Notes: generated by a model not told the origin, from the letters alone. Numbered from the stretch's first letter, positions 12,801 through 21,872 are shown. The stretch: DNA of 26,932 nt from Silene noctiflora (GCA_009801015.1 VHZZ01000487.1:110116-137047); one strand, 5' to 3'. Made by a program: numbers and translations.

Positions 12801-14251
12801 TGAGAAGCAGATGAAAGTGAAGACAGCAGATGAGCTACTTTCGGTACTCGATGAGCACTGCCTTTTCAGGGTTAGTATTGTTCTTCATGCATGTTCTTTT
12901 AGTTCATCAATTCCCCGTGGCTCAAAGTTTGTTTGATAAATTATAGGTCGTTGGCATTCTTATAAATAGTTATCTACTTTTCCTTATGCAGCTAGATGGT
13001 TGGTGGACTTACGAATTTTGTTACAAGAAGAGACTACGTCAGCTTCATTTGGAAGATGATAAGGTAGATTATGATTAGTCTCTTAGTTTTCTGCATGTAT
13101 CCTTTTCTGAATGGATTTTACGTTTTTTACCAACATAAACTTGCTATGCAGATTGTTCAAGAGTTTGTCCTAGGAGTTTATGATCCTGAAGCAACAGAAG
13201 CATATAACCAAAATCTCTCCGACGTTTCTATACTGAAAGATCCACATTCAAAAGATGCTTCCCGTAGGTATACTCATATTCTCTGATACTTCAACCATTC
13301 ATATTATCCCGCATACCCGTGCGTGCCAGTGGGCACTTGGATTTGGATATGACACCCAAACATTTTGTTTTAAGCAAACATTATGAGAATGTTTAATAAA
13401 ATAGCAGCTTCTAACTGGATTCCTAAGTATAAACATAGCTCCTTTCAAAGGCTTAAAAGTTAGCTCGTGGTTGCGAGATTACAGGAATGCATTTTGAACT
13501 TTATTACTGATGACTTAACATGTGCAGGTATCATGCTCATCAGTACACTAATGGAACGAACTGTGACCTCACTAATCAACCTCGAGAGACAGAGGTACAA
13601 AGAGTATACCTCCTGGTCCTCCTGGCTTCTTCTGCTTTCCTTGTGCCTAAATATTTTTGTTTTTCTTCTCCTGCAGGCTAGATTTGTGTGTTCTGAGGGC
13701 AAACCCATGATTAGCTCCATTACAGAGTTAGCCACCTGCAAATATGCACTCACGGTTCACTCTCAACTGCTCTGCACTCATCCGTGAGTTTCTCTCTCTC
13801 TTTGTGCCTCTTAACCGAGGGATGGAAGCGTGTTTTAACATCCATGGTCTCGGGACACTAAAAAGCTTAATTCTTTGGGTACCTTTTTGCCTTTCTATGC
13901 TAAAATCAAAAAAATCACTCTTTGTCTAAATTTTGTAGCAATATACTCGAAATTTTTTAAAAGGATTTCCATAAAGACAATTTTCTGGAAATGTCACTAC
14001 TCTATCCCAGGCTTCCCCCTTCGATTTTGTTGCCTTGTGCGGTTTCAAGATCAACATCTGTGTGACTGTGCAGGCTTTTCCGGGAAGAACGACCAATTTG
14101 GCACACCATCAATTGCAATGTGCTCCCCAAAGATGAAAAAGAGACGGCAGGAGAAGAAGATAGTCAGCATGACACTGAAGTCACAGTGGCGCCAGGCTTG
14201 GAATACCGGTTTGAAGTTGCAGACATTGATACAGATCGGTCTACAGCGTAA
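9832..14251 (+). CDS. OS9: Protein OS-9 homologue, ER lectin of glycoprotein ERAD
   Basis: OS-9 recognises trimmed N-glycans on misfolded glycoproteins in the ER lumen and hands them to the HRD1/SEL1L ubiquitin ligase complex. Eight exons: 9832-9931, 11686-11759, 12667-12870, 12992-13063, 13152-13267, 13528-13594, 13677-13783 and 14074-14251. All borders are GT-AG and phases fit, giving 305 residues, close to the Arabidopsis protein (about 280). The start is followed by a hydrophobic signal peptide (MRLFSFIYLIIACFSYCLLA, cleavage probably near VSA). Then comes the conserved REPKFKIEFH block and FLPKVEKP. The MRH domain follows: the sugar-binding double tryptophan (DGWWTYEFC, residues 130-131), R213 (ARFVCSEG), E228 and Y234 (TELATCKYAL), and paired cysteines. 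Sequons NLS and NGT lie at about 171 and 197. There is no ER-retention KDEL; the tail after the MRH domain is acidic. The gene appears intact. Orthology to Arabidopsis OS9/EBS6 is inferred. Confidence 0.93.
10460..10840 (+). repeat. Degenerate tandem repeat, about 170-bp unit, in OS9 intron 1
   Basis: Three diverged copies follow one another. Their anchors are GTGCTAGAGGTATTT at 10465, the same motif at 10631, and GTGTTCGAGGTATT at 10817, so the unit is about 166-186 bp. Shared blocks include TTGGAGAAATGA, CTTCTCC/CATCTCC, TTTGTCRCAGTTAAG and TTTGGCCTTRRTWGGTG. The repeats are old and carry no open frame. Confidence 0.6.
11008..11169. mobile_element. Palindromic MITE in OS9 intron 1, possible 9-bp target duplication
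   Basis: The element consists of nested palindromes: GTGAGAGAC-C-GTCTCTCAC near 11029-11047, TCTCTCACTAA-T-TTAGTGAGAGA just after, and TCTCTCAATA-ACGC-TATTGAGAGA near its right end, followed by GAGAGACCGTCTCTC. The 9-mer TTTTCGCAA occurs at 11008-11016 and again at 11161-11169, consistent with a 9-bp target-site duplication of Mutator-like elements. The insert is about 144 bp with no coding capacity. Confidence 0.6.
12322..12492 (+). repeat. Duplicated intronic block with decayed copy of OS9 exon-3 start
   Basis: A 36-bp segment at 12322-12357 is repeated at 12457-12492 with three mismatches. Just before the second copy, 12424-12440 reads GATGATGCCCAAGAGTC, identical to the first 17 bases of true exon 3 (12667-12683). 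It is also preceded by an AG (AGTAG). A piece of the downstream exon has thus been copied into the preceding intron. The copy soon diverges and does not look functional. Confidence 0.6.
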
Positions 14252-15387
14252 ATGTTTTGTACGATGAATATGATAATTTACAGAGTCACAGATGCGTACA
14301 TGTAAATCCGAGGGGAATGACACTTGTCTAGGGCTAGTAGGGGCATTACTGTTATTACTTATTACTGATCAAGCAAGATGTAGGTTCATGTTCCTTTCCC
14401 AATTCAATACCCAGTATTTAAAGATTTGGAAAATTTAGGGCTTTATTTATAAATTTTCAAGCAATTATATGATTATGTCTAACGAATAATAAATGTTACG
14501 GTGTAATATTTTGACAAATGACTTAGGAAATTGATATCAATATAGAAGATATCATCATAAATCTTTTTTCTTCATGTACTGGCGGTATTTATCATTGTGT
14601 TTTCAGGTCAATAACGTTGCAGAATCTAGACCAAGTCTATTGAAGTGGTTCAAAGCTGATAACTTTCACTGTTCTATGTTATTCAAAATGTTTCTTTGGA
14701 CGTAAAAGGGACTCACAAGGGTGATTTTGATGCTGACGAGACTCGAGCCCAGGTCATGAGTACCACCTTTCATGATTTTACAAACCAAGATACGGGATAG
14801 TTGATGAAATAGAATAGGTTAACCTTACTAGCAAGGCAAAGGCATGTTCCACATTTTAATATTGTAATCACCAAATATGTGATACTCAAATATTTATTTC
14901 TGAGCACAATCTTCATAAACTCCGAACGAGTGAGATCAACATAGAAAAGATAATTCAAATTGCATAACCTAAATAACCTTGTCCAATTTGAAAATGTAAC
15001 ACTACTAATTGAAGAACTCGAATGACCATCCAACCCCACCCAAAATTGACATAAATTGCAAAATTCAAATGAGATCCAAAATGTGAAAATGAATCCATTA
15101 TAAATACCTCAAATTGTCCCAAAGGATTTAAAATGATTACACTTAGTAACGTCTACTTTAAAATCACAAGTCAATTATTAAGGTGTTGTCTAATTTACAA
15201 TAGACATTTTCAAAATGCATATTTTGTGCAAATAAACTAATAAAATATCTCTTAACTATTGATTCGAAAATACAGACCTACAATCAAACTCGAGTCGAAC
15301 TAACCCGAACATACGACACATCCAAATTAATCCTACTCAAATCCAACCGAACCGACCCGTTTATCAAGTTTAATTGTACAACCCTGT

Positions 15388-15421
<34 letters not shown>

Positions 15422-15743
15422 GGTAGCCAAGCCCTAAGCCCCTAACATCCTAAATCCAAATGCAACCTATAGTCCAACAACAAAACCCTAAAGTTTGAGA
15501 GGTAGTATTAGTGTTGTGCTGCATTCCAATTTCCACAGTCCACAGTTTACAGTTGACAACACCATTCCCCTCTTTCTCTCTCTCTCTTTTCCAAACATTG
15601 TGGCATCTCTCTCTTCTCCAGGTCTCTCCTTTTTCAAAACCCTAATTTCCCCTTTTTCTTTTCCTTTTTTCTTGGCATTTTCCCTCTTATTTTTCCACTT
15701 ACTGTATCTCTTTTTCCATATTTGTTTTGCAGGGTTTACAACA
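14252..15743 (+). other. Intergenic region and leader of the acidic-protein gene
   Basis: After the OS9 stop there is AT-rich sequence with no believable gene. It contains a minus-strand stretch of ACCCGAAC/GACCCG motifs (15285-15385), which looks like the reverse orientation of the GGGTC repeat family. A run of 28 T follows at 15391-15418. From about 15480 it resembles a plant promoter and leader: a telo-box-like AAACCCTAAA (15483-15492), CT-microsatellite tracts near 15570-15592, and pyrimidine-rich sequence. A 5'-UTR intron from about 15622 (CAG|GTCTCT) to 15732 (TTGCAG|G) is plausible. Confidence 0.5.
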
Positions 15744-18049
15744 ATGGAGGTTGAGTTAAACAGCTCTCAACAAATGCAAAAACTTGTGAACTACTGTGCT
15801 CTAGACTCCCTTTTGCTTGCTGGGAAATCTCTTGCTTGCCTCTTTCTTTTGGTATTATTTCAATTCTTTACCTCTTTACTTCTTTCTGAAGTGTTTTTTC
15901 TTTAATTTTCATATTATAAGTCGAATTTTCTCTGTTTTTTTAGTTAATGGTGCTAATTTTTGCTTAAAGTTGGTTCCTTTTCTTTTTCTTGACTGTGTTT
16001 TTATAATTTTCTCTTGTTTTTGATGGGTTTTAGCCTGTGTTTGCTTTTGTCTTTGTTCATATCGTTGTTTGTTTAAAGTTTGCTCCTTTGGTATTTGTTG
16101 ATGGTTTGCTCCCTCCCTCCCAATCATTTAATCCACGTATTTTAATCAAAAGTAAATATATGACTGAGACGGAGGGAGTATTTATATTTTTTTTCTGATT
16201 GGTTTGATGGATTTTATTGTTCTGCTTATGAGTAGTGTTTGGTTTTTGCCTGTGGTAACTTCAATTTATCATATGCTCTGTATGGGGTGCTCTGTTACCT
16301 GTAAACATATTTGTCTCGTGTTTCGTTCATGGTATAAGTTAATTTTGTCTTGTTGATGGATTTTGATTTATTTGTTGTACAACAAGTTTGTCTTTTGGTG
16401 TAATATATTAGTTCGGTTTTCTAGCCTTTGAGTAGCCTTTTGTAGGTAAGTAGTCTTGAGTGGCGGTGTAGATTAATTTACCATCATATTCGTAAAATGG
16501 GTCTGGAAACTGAACTGAATTTGTCGAAGGGTGAATATTAGTCAGTATCAGCTACCTCAAACAAAATGTCATCTTTGTGGGTAATGGTTGAAGATTGCCA
16601 AATTGCTATGTTTTAATTCGTGTGTGTTGGTTTTCCGGGTAATAGAATTGTTCAAAACTTTTGGGTCATATTTAATACACGTAAGGCGGACTTTGCCAAA
16701 GATGTCATTAAAAATCGGCTAATCATACTAAAGTTAATGGTCCCAACTACTTGTGCTTAATTTATAGCTAAGGTCTGGGATTGGTCTTGTTTGAAATTCA
16801 AATTTTCTGTAGTATAGTGTATCAATATCTGCTTTGTTTCTCAATTTCTAAATAGACAAAATCTCTCTTATGAAGTTTTGGAGTATGTGCTTGTTCTTTC
16901 TTCTTCGACTCTAATTTTTTGATCTAGTGTCTCGTTTAGAACCATTGACCACACAGGTGTCACGGGGTAGCTCAATTCATTCATCCACTTTAAGTTTCCC
17001 TTTGTTGGTAGATTTAAAGCTTGTGCGTGCCTATAAGGTGACAGTCGTTTGTGCAATTACCGTAGCTTGTATGTGAACTGTACTAAACTCGTGACTTGCG
17101 AGTTACAGTTGTTTTGGACTAGCAAGAAACTTTTTATTCGTAGCCTGTGTTTTTGAGTGGGAGTTTTAGAGATTTTTCCCTTTATGGTGGAGGTTGTCAA
17201 GGATTCACATACATTCTGTGTTTCTGTAACAGTGCATTACCCTGGATTTGACGGCAAGTTGGAAGTTTGTAATTGAAACTCCCTGTTTATTCTTGATACA
17301 CTTTCCTCTCAAATCTCCTTCTTTATCAGTATCCTAGTTAACCAAGTAGAATGGTGTGGATTGTAACGAGTTTGTAACAGGTTCTTTTATACGAAGTATT
17401 ACATGTGTAGTCCCACCTTTTTTTTTTTTTTGTTTCGAGAGAGTTTTAGTATCTTGTTGGATGGTAGAGCTTGTTGTTAATTGCAGTGTTTCTTTCTCTG
17501 AAGAAATTTCATGTATTGAGTATAATATCGTATAATGAAACTTTGGATCGGTTTCAGACTGGTGCTTTGTTGGGGAGTGTGGAACTGACTGCTATCCAGA
17601 ACAGGTATCTTATACTTCTCGTTATGTATAGTAGATTTTCGTTGTTATGTATAGTAGATTTTCGTTGTTATGTATGTTAAAGGGTGTTGTTGTTTACTGG
17701 ACTACTATACAGGTTTCCTGTAGAGGAGCTCCACAAGGTAGAAAAGCCAGGTCCTGAGAACAAGGACGCTAGTGACACGGAGGACGATGATGAAGATGAT
17801 GAGGATGGTGTAGATGATCAAGATGATGACGATGATGAGGATTTCTCAGGTGGGGAAGGTGGAGATGATGATGAAGACGATGAGGGTGGAGATCCCGAGG
17901 AAGATGCCCAAGCCAATGGTAATGGAGGAAGTGACGACGACGATGATGACGACGACAATGATGAGGATGGAGACGATGATGATGATGACGACGAGGACGA
18001 GGAAGAGGATGATGAAGACGAGCAGCCCCCTGTAAAGAAGAGGAAGTAA
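15744..18049 (+). CDS. Small protein with long acidic Asp/Glu tail and basic C-terminus
   Basis: Three exons, 15744-15851, 17558-17604 and 17713-18049, join in phase to 163 residues. The N-terminal third is ordinary (MEVELNSSQQMQKLVNYCAL, then a hydrophobic stretch, TGALLGSVELTAIQNRFPVE). From about residue 63 it is almost entirely Asp, Glu and Gly. It ends in PPVKKRK, a likely nuclear-localisation signal. Plant databases often label such proteins after yeast acidic proteins or as glutamate/aspartate-rich, but I do not recognise a defined function. Acidic tails of this kind occur in histone- or nucleic-acid-binding chaperones; that is only an analogy. The upstream leader carries a telo-box, a motif common in growth and ribosome-related genes. 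Intron 1 is long (1.7 kb), and an extra small exon inside it cannot be excluded. The start is the first ATG after the putative leader intron. Confidence 0.75.
16109..16180. mobile_element. Short Stowaway-type MITE
   Basis: CTCCCTCCCTCCC at 16109 and its near-complement GAGACGGAGGGAG ending at 16178, followed by TA, are the characteristic ends of Stowaway (Tc1/mariner-derived) MITEs. Only about 70 bp remain, so it is an unusually short, internally deleted copy. The left TA is mutated (TG). It lies in intron 1 of the acidic-protein gene. Confidence 0.7.
17621..17675 (+). repeat. 23-bp tandem repeat in intron 2 of the acidic-protein gene
   Basis: Two perfect copies of a 23-bp unit (GTTATGTATAGTAGATTTTC plus GTT) lie at 17621-17643 and 17644-17666, followed by the first nine bases of a third. 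The repeat sits in a 108-bp intron between exons 2 and 3. It starts 17 bp after the donor. Confidence 0.85.
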
Positions 18050-20258
18050 GGTGTATGTTTCTCAAGGGCTATGCTTATTTGCCTGTCTAATTTAGGAAAT
18101 GTGTGTTTGCGGTCCAGGTATCAAGATAGGACTTACATTTGTAGCTTAAGTATCAGCTGATTGTTGTGATTACGTTGTAGTATGGTTGGTCATTTTGGAT
18201 ATTGTAGACTCGTTAAACCATTTTCGGATCAAGGGTTCTTCTCGATTAAGACACGAGCTTAATTTTGGAAGTGATGGCTCCAAATCAAGTCTTGATTCGT
18301 GAGTCATTCCTCTAGGCCTGGCAAAACGGATATCTCAAAACGTGGCATACAGACACCACTTGATAAAACAAGGTTTTGAATCCGTTTTAGTGATAAAATG
18401 ACCGCCTGTCCTAATGAAAACAAACTCAAGGCGGTCTCGATAAAATGTACTCTTACCACTTAATTCTTAAACAACACCTTGAAAAAGAAAAGCTATTAAA
18501 AATAGTGCTCTCAAATAGAGTGGTCGATGATTTTGAAATTACCGATGTTCACACCAATTCAGCTACTGATGAATTGGCCTGTAGACATGTAGTGCTATGA
18601 AAATGGTAATACTTGAAGCTTGCTATTGCAAAACAGAAAGTATAAGAAGCCGAAAATAGACAAGTACTCCGTACATTAGGATCTTAAATATTGTCAAGAA
18701 TATGGTTTCTTGTTAACATCAACACATAAACAACCCTTATTTGGACTAGATCCCAGAATATCCATGGACAAGACGGTCCTTGAGCGAGAGAGTTCTCTGC
18801 CGTGATATTTGTACTTAGGTAATTAGTCGCAAGCAATCCTGCAATATCACAATCATCACGGAATGCTATTAAGATAAAAATATACAGTCTATCATATATG
18901 AAAAGGGATTTTTGTTTTGATAAATTGTAGTCCGTTTAATAAACCGAATAAAATAACTTGAGCACAGTACAGACAAGACTATAAATAACGAAACCCAAAA
19001 TACAGATATTGACAATATCGACTGTTTATGCCATTAGAAAACATTGACTAAGAAAAACAGAAACTCAACGAACCCTAAAGCCACAAAGATCAAAGAAAAC
19101 AAAAACAATTACACTCAAGCTTGAGACCATCATCAACAGCCACCCTAGCTATTTCACCAAGATCAATGTTCAAATCATAATTGAGCAAATTTGCAGCTAA
19201 AAGAAATGAATCTTAAAAAGATTTCCAGCGATCAACAGGAGAATTAATTACTAGGCAGTAAAACAGTTAACTCTGAATCCTTAAGTTTGACGCGCAATTT
19301 TAAAAACCAACCACTCCAATTAACCCCAAAGTGAATCTTCCGGGTTACAGAACCTTATTTCCATTGATTATCTAACAAACAGGTACTAAATGAAATGTTT
19401 GATCTTCGATTTGAGTCCTTCATATTGAGCAAAACCACAACCACAGAGGCCTCAATAATCACTCAACAATACAATGAGCCAAATATGCCACCCTAAAGAA
19501 ACAGCTAAATCAATACAAGAAGTGACATACCAAAACTCTACCGAACAAGGGAAGCCTGAAGAAACACCAACTCCCAAAATTTCCAAAACTTTTTGAGACA
19601 TGTTTGCCAAACCTATGAGATAACTGAGAAATGAGGACTAAAATGGCAGTAGCAAGGCAGTTGTAGAGAGAAGCGGAAGCTGGAGCCTGGAGGGTGCTTA
19701 AGGGTATGAGTTGGGAAAAGAAGCGGTAGCCTAAGAAGGTGGTGATGGTAGATTGGTAGTAGACAGACCAACAGAAAATTCCCAAACTACGTACCCAACA
19801 CACACCATAACCTACACTACAGAATCACAGGAAAGTCCCAACAGTGATACTTGATTATTTTTTCAAGGTGCATTGTCGGTTAAGTTTAGTGGCACTAATT
19901 CTGTATATTTTAAAACTGCCTAATTTGCCAGAACAACGTCAATTATCAAAAGGCTTACATACAAGATACAACTATATAAGTGAGAGGAACAATGTCTCAT
20001 ATGTCATAACCAGCAATACCCAGCAGTAACGGCTTAGCCTTTCCCTCTTGCTTGCCGCGTAAGAAATCTAACACGAAAAATTAGACAAAAATAGGACTTA
20101 TTATTATAAGAACTAGATAAATACACAATCAAAAATTCACAACAATCACACCCACATTCATCAATGTAAATTTATAGCATCTCCAATTAACACGAAGCAT
20201 AATTAATAAAATATCAATCCAACAACAGTCCAGCTAGCTAACCATTAAAAAGGATAAC
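18050..20258. other. Intergenic stretch between convergent genes
   Basis: This holds the 3' flank of the acidic-protein gene (plus strand) and the 3' flank of TTM3 (minus strand). Sequence near 18312-18330 (TCTAGGCCTGGCAAAACGG) resembles the end of the dispersed repeat seen at 4877. A minus-strand open frame of 97 codons (19803-19510) and a short protein-like minus-strand frame (19208-19090) are the only coding-like signals. Neither matches a family I know, so they are not annotated as genes. Otherwise nothing is visible. Confidence 0.5.
19090..19196 (-). other. Protein-like candidate exon of unknown origin
   Basis: On the minus strand, a good acceptor (TTCATTTCTTTTAG, AG at 19198-19197) precedes a frame reading ANLLNYDLNIDLGEIARV, then VAVDDGLKLE and a few cysteines and phenylalanines, to a TGA at 19092-19090. 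Composition is like a real soluble protein rather than random AT-rich translation. A weak GT (GTAGAG, near 19544) after the 97-codon frame upstream could join in phase. I do not recognise the product. It may be a small unannotated gene, a gene fragment or a 3'-UTR exon of TTM3. Confidence 0.3.
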
Positions 20259-20897
20259 TCACTCTGGAAGCTTTTTAGATATAAAAATCGCAAACTTGGA
20301 CTTTGCGGAATAGGTATAAGGAATCCCAGATTGCTTCAACAGCCCTTCGATCAACTCCTTTGCCTTATCAGGATCAGCACTCTCACATTCAACCTCATAC
20401 AAAGTTCCGAATTCAAAAAGAGTCTCATCTAACTCCAACGTCAAACTATTCCACTCATAAACTCCTCTCACATTCTTAAACCCTCCTAAACAAACATACT
20501 TTCCAACATCACTATCATTTTCTTCAGCCTTGATCTCAAATTCATCCCTCACTCTCTTCAAAATCCTCGATTCCACAGACCCAATAAGATTCGGTTTGGC
20601 CCAAATCTCTCTAGCCCAATCTGGGTCAATTTCCTCCTCATCCTCCTCAACCCTGCTAACTCCATCAACTAACAAGGCCTTGGCCTTAAGGGACACAACA
20701 CACCGTTTTGCCGTTGCAGAATCCTCACCGTAAAAACGAAGACGGAGGACTGCACGACGAGAGGACAGCTCGCCGGCAGCACCATCAAAGAAGACATTAT
20801 GCTGAAAGTGGGTTTGTTTGTGAAACGGGGAGAGTACAGTAGAGAGAGCTTGATGTGCCTTGGAATCTGGTAGCCTCAGCTTCACTTCCACCTCCAT
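20259..20897 (-). CDS. TTM3: Triphosphate tunnel metalloenzyme 3 (CYTH-domain phosphohydrolase)
   Basis: TTM3 is a CYTH-superfamily enzyme that hydrolyses inorganic tripolyphosphate with a divalent metal inside a beta-barrel tunnel. The protein is 212 residues in one exon, the usual size. The start was placed at 20897 because it gives the family N-terminus with the defining ExExK motif (MEVEVKLRLP). An in-frame ATG 22 codons upstream lies across a probable splice acceptor. Tunnel residues follow: RRAVLRLRFYGED, VVSLKAK, the acidic SRVEEDEEEID, ESRILKRVRDEFEIK, and LELDET...FGTLYEVECE. The acceptor TTTCAG|GTGACAAAA (AG at 20908-20907) lies 9 bases before the ATG, implying that the upstream mRNA exon is spliced in. 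That exon very likely carries CDC26 (21801-21601, same strand), so TTM3 would be the second cistron. A strong donor (GA|GTGAGT) overlaps the stop codon. Confidence 0.93.
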   Translation of the reverse strand: MEVEVKLRLPDSKAHQALSTVLSPFHKQTHFQHNVFFDGAAGELSSRRAVLRLRFYGEDSATAKRCVVSLKAKALLVDGVSRVEEDEEEIDPDWAREIWAKPNLIGSVESRILKRVRDEFEIKAEENDSDVGKYVCLGGFKNVRGVYEWNSLTLELDETLFEFGTLYEVECESADPDKAKELIEGLLKQSGIPYTYSAKSKFAIFISKKLPE

Positions 20898-21600
20898 TTT
20901 TGTCACCTGAAATATAATCAAAAGATCAAAACTTTGAAAGGTTTTCACCACAAAAACAACCAAAACATAAGAACATTCGTAATCTTCTCAAACTTGCTGA
21001 AGACTTTCATCTTTTGATAGTCTTCTAATAAACCCTAACTTAGTATAAGGTAAAATTGGTTGATTTCCCGTAAATCCCAATATCAAAACATTGGTCTAAG
21101 CGGTTTTGTATGATGATTCATGTTATCCAACCCCAAATCAATTTGGGATTAATTCAAAATTATCAATTTTCTCCTTTTTTTTCCCAATTAAAGACAATTG
21201 GGTTTTTGAAGACATACCTAAAGATCAAAACTTTGAAATGGGTTTTGATAAAAAAACAACAAAGATTGCACCTTTAACTTCCTAGGTTTGAACCAGATGA
21301 TCAAAGAATCAAACTTTTAAAGAATCACAGCACAAATCAACTAATTTACCCTTCTTTAAACTTGGGTGTATGGTAAGGAACTAAAGATAAAAATAATGCA
21401 TCCAATTTGATAAAATAAAGGTTTAAAATCATAATAAAAGATACCAAAAGTCACATTCTTTAATTGACAGGCTAGCAAATAAGTCTCTCCGTCTCCAGAC
21501 AGAAGAACAAAAGGTAAACAGCAAGAATAATAATAAAGAAGTAACCTTGGTAGAGAGAAAGAAAGAAAGAAAGAAAAGGGGAGAAAAAGGGGGAGATGAT
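20898..21600 (-). other. Intercistronic leader/intron between CDC26 and TTM3
   Basis: This 703-bp stretch separates the CDC26 stop from the TTM3 start. The 3' end is a clear acceptor at 20908-20907. Candidate donors on the minus strand are TTTTG|GTATCT (about 21445) and TTAAAG|GTGCAA (about 21270). A CT-rich tract (minus-strand CTTTCTTTCTTTCTCTC, near 21550-21572) follows the CDC26 stop. Several ATGs occur, so splicing is needed for an uncluttered leader. A 40-bp direct repeat (20921-20960 and 21222-21260) and an AG|GT site are listed separately. Confidence 0.6.
20921..21261 (-). repeat. Local direct repeat flanking splice sites
   Basis: Plus-strand AAGATCAAAACTTTGAAA occurs at 20922-20939 and again at 21221-21238. 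Both are followed by G/TGG-TTTT...AAAAACAAC. The two copies are about 300 bp apart. On the transcribed minus strand each copy lies just upstream of an AG: the true TTM3 acceptor, and a second AG at 21219-21218. The duplication may therefore have copied acceptor-region sequence. Confidence 0.65.
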
Positions 21601-21801
21601 TTAAGGAGAAGAGAGGCCAATGCGTTGGGATTTGGAAGTGGAATGTTCAAAATGTTGTAATAATGTGGTGTTGGTGTTGGTGTTGGTGTTTGCGGTGGTG
21701 GTGTTTGTAGGAGGAGTAGTGAAACGCGATTGAAGAAGGAGTTGAAGTTCTTCTTTGTCTTCTATTTTTACTTCTATTTTGCTTGGCTTTCTTTTCAACA
21801 T
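21601..21801 (-). CDS. CDC26: APC/C subunit CDC26 (first cistron of CDC26-TTM3)
   Basis: CDC26 is the small subunit of the anaphase-promoting complex whose N-terminus threads into the TPR superhelix of APC6/CDC16 and stabilises it. The frame has 66 codons without introns. The N-terminus MLKRKPSKIEVKIEDKEEL is the conserved family signature. The middle is a Thr/Asn-rich linker encoded by a hexanucleotide microsatellite (21667-21690), and the end SQRIGLSSP matches the conserved RIGL tail. It lies 703 bp upstream of TTM3 on the same strand. A TATA-like box about 60 bp before its ATG makes it the first start codon a scanning ribosome would meet. In plants CDC26 and TTM3 have been reported to be produced from one bicistronic mRNA, and this arrangement fits. 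Short length makes annotation easy to miss, but the N-terminal match is strong. Confidence 0.88.
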   Translation of the reverse strand: MLKRKPSKIEVKIEDKEELQLLLQSRFTTPPTNTTTANTNTNTNTTLLQHFEHSTSKSQRIGLSSP

Positions 21802-21860
21802 TCTTTTCCCTTTCTCTACGCCTTCATTTCTTGTGGGAGGAGTGTATGTGGTGCCCTCAC

Positions 21861-21866
21861 TTTATA
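21861..21866 (-). promoter_or_regulatory. TATA-like box of CDC26-TTM3 transcript
   Basis: The minus strand reads ACATATAAAGTG, with TATAAA at 21866-21861. It lies about 60 bp upstream of the CDC26 start codon, so the leader before CDC26 would be only some 25-35 nt. Upstream of it lies repeat-derived sequence. Assignment rests on motif and distance only. Confidence 0.5.
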
Positions 21867-21872
21867 TGTCCA

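Noticed and set aside
13467..14267. Several overlapping plus and minus frames of 61-130 codons
   Set aside because: They are out-of-frame readings of OS9 exons 6-8 and their introns.
14720..14790. Minus-strand GGGCTCGAGTC resembling a polymerase III B box of a SINE
   Set aside because: The only A-box-like motif is about 12 bases away, too close, and no tail or duplication was found.
15391..15418. Run of 28 T as a retroposon poly(A) tail on the minus strand
   Set aside because: No retroposon body with promoter boxes was found beside it. It could be a simple homopolymer whose length is unreliable.
15495..15905. 136-codon frame treated as one protein
   Set aside because: Only the part from the ATG at 15744 fits the spliced acidic-protein gene. 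The upstream part is C/T-rich leader, and the downstream part reads into intron 1.
17769..18065. Minus-strand 98-codon frame rich in His, Arg and Pro
   Set aside because: It is the antisense shadow of the Asp/Glu-rich exon; its composition follows from GAT/GAC/GAG codons read backwards.
20898..20963. Upstream ATG at 20963 extending TTM3 by 22 residues
   Set aside because: The extension is hydrophobic and AT-rich, and crosses a clear acceptor. The family N-terminus begins at MEVEVK.
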